From contig JBBPUQ010000004.1 of NCBI GenBank assembly GCA_038501195.1, positions 1,178,001 to 1,242,000 on the forward strand: a stretch of 64,000 nt of DNA. Reading direction: 5' to 3'. Below are positions 27,101-37,681 of this stretch, piece after piece. How positions within the stretch are numbered: position 1 is the first letter of the stretch; the number at the start of each line of letters is the position of its first letter. Made by a program: the position numbers and the translations under genes. Below the pieces are notes generated by a model, which worked only from the letters and a program-made list of their open reading frames with translations, had not been told where the DNA came from and searched no databases. The stretch comes from Nemania diffusa (lineage: Eukaryota > Ascomycota > Sordariomycetes > Xylariales > Xylariaceae).

Positions 27101-29784
27101 CCAGCTACCATCTTCATGCCATCATTAACGACATCTTCCGCCTGGGCGATGTTGACGAAGCGCCAACGTCTATCACAACTGAAGATGACTCTGCTTTTGG
27201 ACTGCGGGCAGACAACGGCAAAATCGTCATGTACTTTCAAAGTCCCAAGAAGAATGAGATCTTGCAGTCGATTCGGGCTGCTAAGGCGCGATACGGAAAG
27301 GATACCAGAACTGTGAAATCATTTGAGAGACTCATCCGTCCACAAGACATACCCGGGACGCTTTTAAATCTAGCCCTGATGAACCTTGCAGCACCCGATC
27401 AGGTTCTCAGGATCGCATCTTATAATCTGCTGGGAGCCCTTTGTCAAGCATTTAAATTTAAAGCAGCATCAAAATTCATGTGCATCAACGGTAAGTAACG
27501 ATCACGACCAGTTTCAATCAAAGCGACTGACGCTCGTGCCAGATATCCACATCCCCATGGACGCCAACCAGTTCATTGTCAATATGAGCAAGACTCTAGC
27601 CCAGGAAGAGCCGCAGCTGACAGCTGATTTCCTAAACGAGTTCTTCATGGGCTGGGACAACTTCTCCGATGAACAGAAGCCATTGAGTCTCGCATACATG
27701 GCACCCTGGCTACCAAGCCTGCGGACGTCGCTTCTCAACGACGACAGTGACAGTGAAAGGGGCAAAGAGAAGATAGCTGATATTTTCCAGAAACTTATAG
27801 ATACTGCGGCGCTGGATTCCTCTCTTTGCATGGCGCTTGAGCACTCAGTGTGGCCTATCATTTACAAAGATGAGGTTCTTTTGGATATCTTCCTCGAGGA
27901 GATTATCAAGGCGGCTCTTGCTCTCGGGCCATATGATGAACAAACTCAGGCCTTAACCTCAACGGTGACGGCGATTGGCACGATTACACTTCGCGGTAAG
28001 GTAATCTCTCGCTTGCGAAAGGCTCTAAATCGATCAGTGCTTCGGCCCACGCGACACCTCCCTGAGAATGCGGTATGGGACGAAATCTGCATTCTACTAC
28101 AATTTTGTCTGGCATTATCATTCGACTGCGGTGTTCAGTCCCAACTCTACATGCCAGAAATATTCCACATTGTTACAATGCTTGCAAACACGGGCCCAGC
28201 CGACGTCCGCACGTCAGTCCAACGACTGTTGATTAATTCTCTTCATGCAGCATGCACTTCCTTCAAGCTAGATAGTCACAAACTATCCAAGTTGCATGCC
28301 ATCATTGACGTGGTTACAGACCCTAAAAATGATAAATTCTCAATCTCTCCAAACTCGGCCCGGGACGGAACTTTGGCGGTCACAACTCATGATACCACTG
28401 AACAGCTTGCCATCTTACTCTTCGACACATGCACTATCGCTGCGCCTTCGGTTGACTTGGCAAATGCATGGCGGTCTAGGTGGATGAGTCTAGTTGCTAG
28501 CACTGCATTTCAGAACAACCCTGCAATCCAGCCACGAGCTTTCACCGTGATGGGCTGTTTGGCACGAGAAGAGATAGATGATGATTTACTCTACCAAGTT
28601 CTTGTTGCTCTTCGGCATAGTATCACTCGTTTTGGAGAAGATGGATCCACTGACATGCTTGTTGCCGTCGTCACCTCTTTATCTAAGATGATTTCCAAGC
28701 TGACCTCGGCATCTCGCTACGGACTGCAGCTCTTCTGGCTTTCATTGTCGCTGATCCGCCTTATGCCAACACCTCGTCTTTTTAACTGCGCAACGCAGTT
28801 ATTAGAGGCCGTGTTAACAAACATTGGCATTTCAAGTGAGCTGAGGAGCGACAAAACGGCATCATTTCTCCTACAAGGCCGTAGCACATTGGAAGAAGCG
28901 ACTCTCCCGCTAGACGACGTGTACGGTGTCCACTTTACGCCGGACAACTTCCACTTCGCTGTCAGTGCTTGCCTGGTGCGCGGCCTCACTGACCCCAGCA
29001 CAAAGCCATCTACACTGCGAGTTGTGTCGACGTTTCTAGAGCTGACGACGAGCCACCTCTCATCCAAAACACCCAAAATCTCGTCAAGTATCTTCTATCA
29101 ATCTCCGTACATGAGCTTGATACAATCAAGAGTAGTAGATATAGAGCAAGTGAAAGCGTGCCTTTGGTCTGCTGGTATCAACTCTGCCGGTGTTGCTAAT
29201 TTCACATTCGAACGCACTATACGCCATACGGAGAATATCAAAGATCAAGAGTTGCTTCTTCATACTGCTATTCAACTCGTGGATTTCCTTAATTTGGAGG
29301 ATGATGTCCAGACACATATTCTAGTGTGGTTAAATGATCTGGCGATAGAGAGGCCAGCGGTTATCATACCCTTGTGAGTACTAGCTACGCTTGTGAATGT
29401 ATTATCGACCAAGATCGCTTACATAACAATTTATTTCAGGTGTTCGGCTATCGCGTCTCTTCTCGACCAAGTTCTTATCCATGCTCAAAAACCCGTGCCA
29501 ATGAAGGCGGCGCATGAATTACTTCGAATGGTGACGTCCAACCCGAAGTTTGCGGCTGCCAAAGAAGATCACGATACCCTTCCCGAAATTCTAGAGGATA
29601 TGGGATTTGAAGGGCTGTGGCGATCCAATTCCTTCTTACAGTCTCGAGACTTCGACAAACAACTCATAGCGCTGACAGAGAAATTGATAGAGGTGAGCTT
29701 CTAATAATTATTTGATACAGGAGATCATACACCCCTCAAGTAAGCAGATGCTAACTAATAATTACGTAGCTCATTATTATGTGA
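21152..29784 (+). CDS. ira1: Neurofibromin/Ira-type Ras GTPase-activating protein
   Basis: Fifteen exons: 21152-21205, 21356-22864, 22918-23276, 23333-23447, 23503-25017, 25073-25232, 25286-25575, 25629-25916, 25970-26344, 26404-26490, 26592-26764, 26814-27490, 27543-29373, 29440-29692, 29770-29784; 2,566 aa. It stimulates GTP hydrolysis by Ras and so lowers cAMP/PKA signalling. The N-terminal half is helical. The RasGAP domain begins near residue 1200: arginine-finger region L-R-R-N-C-V-A-T-K near 1244-1252 and the F-L-R-F-F-C-P-A signature near 1356-1363. A Sec14/PH-like lipid-binding module follows (F-V-D-A-T-C-G-N-G and Y-I-Y-N-M-N-S-T-Y near 1595-1645). The long C-terminal region has no clear motif. 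The last 15-nt exon (L-I-I-M-stop) is the least certain; reading on from the acceptor at about 29720 would give a slightly longer tail. The ira1 versus ira2 distinction is not meaningful here. Confidence 0.95.
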
Positions 29785-30191
29785 AAGAAAACTTACGAAC
29801 TTAAAAAAAGTAACAAATAATCCCTTAAGGACAATTGAGGCTACATCTTGCATAGCTAGCGGGCTTGGAAAAACTTCCATTGGTGATGTTGGGCGTCGAG
29901 AATTGTACATGGTATACAAATGGCGATACAATTGAGGCGGGGGGCAATAACGGGGGCGATGTGGGTTGAGGAGTGAAGGCTCGCTCATCTTAGCACGTTG
30001 GTGCGACGTGCATATCACAAATGAATTTGATCATACGACGTGTATCAAAACCAAATAGTGCGGATCACATAGTTTGAGATTGAAGAGTCAATCCTAAAAA
30101 TGTTCAATTGGTAACAAGTCCAGGATGTTCGCATACCGTGTGCTTGTACACTGTCGGGCGTTGCTGACTATTAGGTAGTGAGGGGGACGGT
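29785..30191. other. 3' flank of RasGAP gene
   Basis: No gene. It separates the RasGAP stop from the left terminal inverted repeat of the element that follows. Confidence 0.5.
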
Positions 30192-31079
30192 GGGCCATTA
30201 GGACCACGAGTAACAAACGCACAAACCACAAACCACTTAAGTTTTAGGTTTTTGGTTTTCAAACGTTAGCTTAAAAAACCTAAAACAAATAAACGCTTAA
30301 AACTCTACATTTAAATAAATATTATATTATAAAATAATCTATGATTTTAATTTAATTTAAATAATATTAGAAATATATTTGTACATATATTATATTATAC
30401 GTACTGCATACGCAGTATATACAACCTACAGTATACAGTACTGTACGTTTACAGTACACGTATAGTACTAAGCCTTACAGGTCTACTAGTCAGGTCTACT
30501 AGTCAGGTCTAGTCAAGTCAGTCAAGTCAGTCAGGTCAGTCAGGTCAATCAGGTCAATCAGGTCAATCAGGTCCAATCAGGTCAACTAAATCAGTCAGGT
30601 CAGTCAAATCAGTCAGATTAATCAGGTCAGTTAAGTCAATCAAGTCAATCAGGTCAATCAGGTCCAGTTAAGTCAACTAAGTCAGTCAAGTTAATCAAAT
30701 CAAATATATAAGTTATCTAAATCAATTAAATAATTTATATATCGTACGCAGTACATACAACCTATATAGTAGTCACAACTTATACTGTACAGTACATGTA
30801 CTATACACGTATAGTACTAAGCCCAGCTGCCACTTTGCGTACCAAAACGATTACCGGGCACCTTTACGTAGTGTTTTAAGTTAATAACCAGTCGTACGAT
30901 TACTTTAGTAAAACTAAAACCTAGTAAATATACTGTTTATATAGTTTTTTTTTTATTTATTTCAATTAATCAATTGCTTCGTACAATAATTTTTAAATCT
31001 ACTAAGTGCTAAAAACTTAAAACCTAAGTACTAAGTGCTAAGTAGTTTGTGCGTTTGTCACTAGTGGTCCTAATGGCCC
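30192..31079. mobile_element. AT-rich element with terminal inverted repeats (MITE-like)
   Basis: The left end (from 30192, GGGCCATTAGGACCAC...) and the right end (to 31079) are inverted copies. About 35 bp differ at only two positions, and similarity continues more weakly for another 20-25 bp. The interior has no coding capacity. It is mostly A+T, with a pair of direct repeats (30411-30474 and 30747-30823) flanking a 9-bp-period array. The structure is that of a non-autonomous DNA transposon or its remnant. Differences between repeat copies are often C/T or G/A, as repeat-induced point mutation would leave. No clear target-site duplication could be settled (a TA is possible). Confidence 0.65.
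30411..30823. repeat. Direct repeats flanking a ~9-bp GTCAATCAG-like array
   Basis: Two direct repeats of 64-77 bp begin CGCAGTAYATACAACCTA and end CGTATAGTACTAAGCC. They enclose about 225 bp (30483-30706) of a degenerate array whose words are GTCAATCAG, GTCAGTCAG and GTCAAGTCA. The array variants are mainly transitions. Confidence 0.75.
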
Positions 31080-31697
31080 TCCATAGAGGGGTCTTTCAAG
31101 GGACTGCATCCCTGACCACTAGCCCGCCAGTTACTCGTAAACGCCTTTTTACGTTAAAACGTCCCGGCTTGAGGGAAACGATATTTTACTAGAATTAGAA
31201 AGGCATCTACGAGTAATTAGTGTACCAAAGTAACCTTGGTTATTAAAGCCTTTTCCCCTAGCCCCTAGGGAGGGCAGCCTGAACATCCTGGTTCCTCCGG
31301 CACGAGTGTTGTAGACTATAAACAAAACATCCTCCAGTAGCCTTACGTACAGCCTTAAGGGGTTTCATATGAATCTAGGGATGCAGAGGTCCTAGGTTGT
31401 AGCTAAGAGGGTGGCTTTGTGGTGTGACACCTGTAGATGAAACCTTACTTTGAACATGTTTCTAGGGTATAAGAACCGTCGGCAGGCGATGCGTCACGCT
31501 GATACGCATACATATAGAAACATTCATTTTTGAGTTGTGAGCTATCTAAATAGTAAATCACTCTCACCCACACTCTCACTCGCCAGCTTTACATATAGCG
31601 TCATTCCTTCAAGTCCATCTATTCCTGTATACATTTCCCCTGAGACCGTTCTCACGATATGTCTTCTCACTAGCTCGCGGCAGCTAGCAATTAGAAA
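31080..31697. other. Intergenic flank of the inverted-repeat element
   Basis: No supported gene. It holds scattered low-complexity sequence and the 5' flank of the zinc-finger-like gene at 31698. Confidence 0.5.
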
Positions 31698-33079
31698 ATG
31701 TCAAGTCCAATATTCGATGAATGGATTCTTTGTCTTGGGGCCTTTGACGACTTATCACTATCAGATCAGATATCAGTTTCTCAAGAGGTGGGAAAAGGAT
31801 ACTTCAGGGAGGAACTCCTAGTTTGGGGCACTCAAGAAGTGCTTCCCGATATGTTTTCAGGGAAGCGGTCACTAGACGATGGGAGCTTGCGGGGGAAATT
31901 CATGAAAAGGAGCTTGACGGCTATTCTTGAACATTTACGAATCCTCAAAAATGGCGATCAGCAAAAAGTTAGTTCGCGGGCATCACGGCAAGCATCCTAT
32001 GGGGCAGGCCGGAGGGCTTCGAGGCTTACACTGGGTAGAGACGGAGAGAACCCCGGGGTACCTTCAGGTGTATATGATACAAGTTCACGAGACAAACAAA
32101 AATCTCCGCCCAATGAAGAATCATCGAGCGATTCGGACTCTTCTGTCGCCTCATATGGACCAATAGATACAGCTAGCCGTGGGGACATTGGGGTCGCTTT
32201 AGACAGGCTGTTCAAACTAGCATCATTTCGTGCCGATTATATTTTACCAAATGAAGATGAATGTCCGGCGTTTTTCGAGGTACCTGGTGCTAAGGCAGCT
32301 TTTCCTCGAGCGTGGAGACTCATCTCAGAGAAGTTTCCAAAGATTGAAGACAAAGTCAGGATGCCCTTGGCAGTGCTTTTGAGCATTTCCCTGTCTACTA
32401 TCATTCGAAATCAGAAAGGATTTCCTTTCCAACCAAGAAAAGCCTCGCACCGCGGTATCCAAGACATCCCGAAGCAACTCCCGTACGTTCTCAGGAGGAG
32501 TACTCTTGCGTCGGGTCGCGAGAGCAAAAGGTCAGCAACACGACCTAAGCTAGTGTTATAGAGTCACTGACAAGCGACAGGAACCCAAGTTTACCATACA
32601 TCTGTGTATTCCTTAATTGCCCTCGACCATATCAGATATTCCAAGACGAGGCGGATTTTCTTACTCATTTAAAGGACACGCATCGTCATGAGCGGATTGA
32701 AGTCCGCAAAAATTCATGGATATGCTCCGCTGTCGTTCACGGGAATAACATTCCCTATTTTGAGTCCGGGGAAGAGCTCAGGAAACATTTCAATGCAGAG
32801 CACAAGGATCTTACTGATGATGGGGTCATCGAGAACTTGATAAGTGTATCTACCAGGAACCGAACCCCAGTACATCCCGCAGCGTGGTGCACCGTCTGCA
32901 ACGCCCCTGTTCGGCGTGAGCCCGGGTCACTTTTCAAGGCTGATGATGACTTAACGCAAGAGTTCCCAGCTCACATGTATAACCATGCCGCTGAGCTTCT
33001 ACACGAGGCTATGGAGGAAGTGAGGTATTTGAAAGAGTCTCATGTACTTTCAAATCTGCTGGCGAAGCTGGGAGGTTGA
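31698..33079 (+). CDS. Fungal expanded-family protein with C2H2-like fingers
   Basis: Two exons, 31698-32530 and 32581-33079; 443 aa. I recognise the architecture but not a defined function. There is an N-terminal helical domain (residues 1-90), a Ser/Arg-rich linker (95-165), a second helical block ending I-S-E-K-F-P-K-I near 210-220, then three cysteine/histidine modules after residue 285. Module 1 is CX4C with HX4-5H. Module 2 has only one Cys (W-I-C-S-A-V-V-H), so its second ligand is replaced. Module 3 is W-C-T-V-C with H-M-Y-N-H. Proteins built this way form large, fast-evolving families in Pezizomycotina, sometimes fused to signalling or NLR-type domains; this copy stands alone. Its neighbours are a transposon-like element and a gene remnant, which fits an accessory locus. 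Confidence 0.7.
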
Positions 33080-33127
33080 ATCTATGAGAACAGTCGGGAT
33101 TGCTCGCAAGCGAAGGAATCGTAGGAG

Positions 33128-33690
33128 CTACTGTGTCACGGAACAGAACTGCAACGCTAACCACAGCACTACCAAAAGTAGAACGTTGTCAAGGTGGGAA
33201 CCTTGACCGTTTGCAGGTCTTATATATGGGGCCGTGACAAACTCGGTGCCCTTGCGCATCTCCATCACGTCTATTTAAACGTATCTGAGAGTTTCTGGCT
33301 TGCTTATGGGGTGGAGGGGGGGAAAGTCATGTTAGCATGGTCTAACTAAATATACGAAAACTTAGATCGAACGAAAATAGATAGGTGAGCGTGCACTGAC
33401 CTGACGTCAATGATGAGCATGTCTCCATTCCGGACGATGCGATAAAGATGATTCTTGCCTGTGACGCCGTTCTACACGTGATGGTCGGCCCTGTATATGC
33501 GGTCAAGATCTATTAACGTACGCAACCAAGCTTTCCGGCTTCGTAACCACCGCTTGAGTTGCCGCGCTGTCTTGGTTTGCTTCTTCCAAGGGACACTAAA
33601 AAGCAGTCCTTCGAAGGCACCATGTCTGACTCCATCATGTACCCTACAGCAAACATACAGCACATTACACAACAGCCAGTATTGCAAAAA
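33128..33690 (-). pseudogene. Remnant of an unidentified gene with an in-frame stop
   Basis: A minus-strand frame from about 33645 gives a basic, Trp-rich segment (S-V-P-W-K-K, R-W-L-R-S-R-K-A-W-L, Y-R-A-D-H-H-V) and then a TAG at 33472-33474. The same frame continues with protein-like sequence (N-G-V-T-G-K-N-H-L-Y-R-I-V) to about 33401, where a GTCAGT donor could lie. Further along, 33265-33128 encodes 45 residues ending in a hydrophobic helix. The parts look like a decayed gene with a C-terminal membrane anchor. They cannot be joined into one clean model, and I do not recognise the family. Confidence 0.3.
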
Positions 33691-33783
33691 CTCAGTACTC
33701 TTTGGTAATGATACTCATGTCTAAAAAGTGACTAGAACACTTAGACCGCAAAATCTATCAACGCTAGCCCACCAGGACATAAG

Positions 33784-35871
33784 CTAGGAGATGTTCGGCA
33801 AAAACCTAGTCCAAGGGGTATTGTCGTAAATACCTTTTGGCGCAGACCTCAGAGATGTAAAAAGGAGAACAAGAATGATGAGCCGGGACGTGACATAGAT
33901 GATTCCAGTGCCAAGAACAATAAATTTGGAAACTCTATTGTAGAAATCTTGCTTTTCTCTGCATCTTTGATCTTCTCGTTTAATGCGCGCCAGTATTTCG
34001 AAACTATAACGGAGGGTCGTAGGGCTAGGAATCGGATGTCCAGGTTGGAGATGTATCCTCCTTTGCGAGTCTTCATATTCATCCCAAAATGGATCGACCG
34101 GTTCTATTTCATACCAGAAGAAAATATCTTGGATCTTCTGGGCCAACCGGGAATCTCGTGGTTTCTCTCTGAACAGTCTCAGTATTGTATCAAGCGTTTC
34201 GATCTGATATGTGAACCATTTTACACGAATGGCCTCATCGTTACGTATTTCATCAATCAGTTCCCGTCTAGCTATTTGCGATCTATTCGTTCGCGGTCTT
34301 TCTCCAAAGTCGCGCTGGCCAGGACTAGCGGAAAACAAAGCGTTTTGCTCAGCAGTATCCCAGGCTAGAAAAACAGGACTCTTTAACGATTCCCAAAAAG
34401 GGCCTCGGAGGGCTTCTAAAGGTTCTAGGTTCTCCGAAAGCCATGGTGTGAAATGCCTGGCGGGATAAGTCGTTATTCGATAGTTTAAATAAGCGTTGAG
34501 TCCGAGCGTAATTAAAGGCAGGATCGAAGATGTGAGACTGCTAACTCTCCATAAAATAAGTTCAGGATACGATGGGAATTCGAAGTTCCATGCGATAAGA
34601 TGGATGCCGCCGAAGACAAAGGAAGAGCATGCCATTAGAGTAAATATCAATGGTACATTGCCCTCCATCCAAACACAATCGTTTGGGATACAGACATCCA
34701 GCTTAATTAATTGCGCTAACTGTGTTTCTAGGAATAAATTTGTCAAACGTGATACGAACTGCCGGACCACAATACCGGTAGAATCAGGTGTAATAAGAGG
34801 CCAATCGGTTAGCTCCTGTAGTTGTAGTGGTCTCGAAACGTCTTTTGGTTTCCACCAGGAGGCTGCGTACGTAGCAGCTGCAGAGAGAGAGAATGCCGAA
34901 GTAGCAATCTCTAGCTGAGACACTGGGAGGCCGTTTGCGCCTCGAACAATAGCTGTCAAAATCACCCATAAAGCCTGTAACACAGTCAGGGATCTGAGGA
35001 GCGAATCTGCCTTGCTTTTGTCCTCTATATCCCGTTTATCAAGAATCAAACCACGGAGAGGATGGTTGCCGCCCCACGTGCAATGACTGCCAAGTAAGCT
35101 CCCTGTGAGAGCGTAGTTTATCAGCAAACAAGAATTCTGGGGACCAGGTTTTGTGGAACGATATAGCACGCCGCCCATATTCGCCAAGTGTGCATGTGTT
35201 ATTGTCCAATACTGGGGTATAAGCACTTTCTTCTGTCTCTCTTGAGATGAAGATCTCCTTCCAGATGGGTTGTTGTCCTCTCCTTCGGTAGCTCCGCCAC
35301 AGAGATGACTCATTTCAATTTCGCTAGCGGGCTCTTGCTCTGCTACGCTTTCAAGGGTTTCATAAGGATCGGACAGGAGAGAGTTGGTTGCCATTGAGTC
35401 CATGCCCATGCCCTCTGCGGTTGCTAGGTCCTTTTTAGGGCTATTCGGATCAAGAGGTGGTTGAAGTCCGAGAATCCAATAAAGAAATTTCGCGCCACAG
35501 ACATATTCCACCTTCCAACTATAGATATGTTCAACCCCATTTTGGCGATCGCTCCACGTCAGTTTGCTCTTATGAGGTCCTCGAGCTTGTATATCGAACT
35601 CCCGCAGATCATACAGGGCCTGCCGCAGGTCGCAGATAGCCTTCGAGAAGATGAACTCAGGGAATAATATAGTTATCGCCATCCATTTGGCTTTTCGAAC
35701 GGCTAATGTCCATGGCCCGTCGTCAACGTATGGCACATTGAGGTGCAGAACCGTCCAGGTACACGCGAAGATGGTAATCAGACAGCTATAAACGAGCGAG
35801 AGGGTACCGCGCTCTGTTGGGCCGGCCTGCCATCCTACTGTCGAGTTCTGCATGTTGGGCACGGTGGCCAT
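33784..35871 (-). CDS. Fungal multi-pass membrane protein, function unknown
   Basis: A single-exon frame of 695 aa. Hydrophobic segments lie near residues 22-44 (with T-W-T-V-L-H-L-N-V-P just after), 66-83, 295-312, 325-345, 405-428, 443-464 and 655-680, giving about six or seven membrane passes. A charged loop rich in Ser/Glu spans 160-220. The N-terminal W-T-V-L-H-L-N-V-P and the R-K-A-K-W-M-A-I-T-I-L segment are hallmarks of a large, uncharacterised membrane family expanded in Ascomycota. No catalytic motif or transporter signature is visible. It converges with the zinc-finger-like gene, with the gene remnant between them. Confidence 0.75.
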   Translation of the reverse strand: MATVPNMQNSTVGWQAGPTERGTLSLVYSCLITIFACTWTVLHLNVPYVDDGPWTLAVRKAKWMAITILFPEFIFSKAICDLRQALYDLREFDIQARGPHKSKLTWSDRQNGVEHIYSWKVEYVCGAKFLYWILGLQPPLDPNSPKKDLATAEGMGMDSMATNSLLSDPYETLESVAEQEPASEIEMSHLCGGATEGEDNNPSGRRSSSQERQKKVLIPQYWTITHAHLANMGGVLYRSTKPGPQNSCLLINYALTGSLLGSHCTWGGNHPLRGLILDKRDIEDKSKADSLLRSLTVLQALWVILTAIVRGANGLPVSQLEIATSAFSLSAAATYAASWWKPKDVSRPLQLQELTDWPLITPDSTGIVVRQFVSRLTNLFLETQLAQLIKLDVCIPNDCVWMEGNVPLIFTLMACSSFVFGGIHLIAWNFEFPSYPELILWRVSSLTSSILPLITLGLNAYLNYRITTYPARHFTPWLSENLEPLEALRGPFWESLKSPVFLAWDTAEQNALFSASPGQRDFGERPRTNRSQIARRELIDEIRNDEAIRVKWFTYQIETLDTILRLFREKPRDSRLAQKIQDIFFWYEIEPVDPFWDEYEDSQRRIHLQPGHPIPSPTTLRYSFEILARIKREDQRCREKQDFYNRVSKFIVLGTGIIYVTSRLIILVLLFTSLRSAPKGIYDNTPWTRFLPNIS

Positions 35872-37681
35872 GTCGCATCCAATGATGAGAGCAGTGTCTT
35901 GAATGCTAACGAATCTTAATATTTAGGATCGACGTCGTGGTGCGCCGGTTTGAACAAGAACGATCGCCCACCAGCTACATTAGTGCACGGTTCAGAAGAG
36001 TTGTCGTGAGTAGGTAGGATTAGGTTGGATTGACTGTAGACTGGGAAATGGTATACAATGTCGAAAGGGGCTGGGGGGAGGCTGTGTTATTGATTACGAC
36101 TGCGTTGATCAGGTGTGTATTCATTAACATAAGCCACCAGAAAACACTGCTACGTGGCTGTTGGATTTACCAGCGCCTTGCGAACTGGCTGATTTCCGCA
36201 ATCTCATGCTTACTCGAGGGGTAGCTACATAGTGAATCCTGTAATGCATATCCTGTACCATAAAGTGTCGGCCTTTCAGCAATGTATACCCATGTTAATA
36301 GCCGCCAGCACCTATACATTGGGCCAGCATCTAATTACGAGCACTCTGCTGATAAACACGCATACACACATCCCATGCATAGATCTGGCCGAGAAAGGAT
36401 TGCATAGCTAGTTAAATCTATGCCCTGAGTTGTTTTATCAAGTTTTTAAGGATGACTGGACGTTAATAAATATCTCTAAACAACCCTTTACTATGACTTA
36501 CAGTTCTCATAAGCTAAGTAGGTATGATCGAGACTAGTATGTGTAAAAACCAGTTGTGCGTACGTAGTACATGAGGGCCTCCCAACCTAATGTAACATTT
36601 ACAGCACACTTTAGGGCACATTAACCGCAGTAAGTAGAACGTATATTGGGGGAGCGTGAGCCGTAGTAGGCTTGTCTGCGAGTCGAAAGCGAGTCGAAAG
36701 TAGGGCGTACAAGCCACTGCTATCGCGGGTTGCTTTCGCTACTGGGGCGGTAACGTCTCGTAAGTAGACTAGCCTAGAACAGTCCATACTAGAGAAAGAA
36801 AAAGAAAAAAGACAGCACTGCCCACTATCCTAACTAAAAGCCCCCCTCTTCTGCCAGTTATAAAGGAGGTGGGTGGGTGAAAATGCACCATAATCGCTGC
36901 AATTGTGCCTCGAAAGTGTGTCGTAGTGCAGAGGTTGTGTGTGGGGTCCTGTAGCCCTGCATGTGTAGAACTACCTAATTTGATACAGCGATGGAGTCGC
37001 CTAGTTGCATCTTCACGTAGTTTGTCTACGGCTTAGATAGGAGCACATGCTACTACCTAGGTAGGCCGATATCAAGCCAGAGCTTCAAAGAGTCTCGTCA
37101 TCTTTATTAAGACGCTAGGCACGGTTACTGGCTAGCGATACCATAAGCGCATGCTAACTGAGTTTCGCAGCGTGAGATTGCTATCATGCAATTGCGCTGA
37201 TTCATCTTGTGGTTTCTGGCCGCGTGTTTACTTGGTATGCACCGAGGCCGTCAAGCCGTGCGTTAAAGCAGGGACATCTCCACAGGGCCGAGATGGATCG
37301 GGGGCGAATAACGATGTGATTTCCTCGCGGATTGGTTCTATCTAGTACTGCATCTTATGATCTAGGCCCCATAATTACAGCTCAGCGGCTCCGTAGATGA
37401 GGAATATCAATGTGCAAACATACGCCCTGCCCGCAGGTCAGCCGCCAGCACCCTTATTTTATCTCCAGATTGGAGCTTTAGAACTAGATAGATACTCACA
37501 CCTTCTGGGTTCGCTTCTTCATTTAGATACTCAACGCTGTCGGTGCTTAGCCAAGGACAAGTCTCTCACGCCATGACGGTATAGGCGAACGTGGCGACCG
37601 GATGGCTGTCGAACCGCTGTATTCTCCCTGTCTCCTCTCTTGCTAAATATTCTGGAATGACATTGAGGACAGCACCATAAC
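35872..37681. other. Intergenic region, nothing recognised
   Basis: 1.8 kb between two minus-strand genes. There are only short overlapping frames. A purine-rich tract lies near 36784-36812 and a T/C-rich one near 36840-36860. Confidence 0.5.

Noticed and set aside
30192..31079. CRISPR-like array reading of the 9-bp repeats
   Set aside because: The units are contiguous and degenerate without spacers, and the host is a fungus.
33188..33207. Eight-bp hairpin (GTCAAGGT/ACCTTGAC) resembling a bacterial terminator
   Set aside because: It has no T-run, lies in a eukaryotic context and falls within the gene remnant, so it is most likely a chance palindrome.
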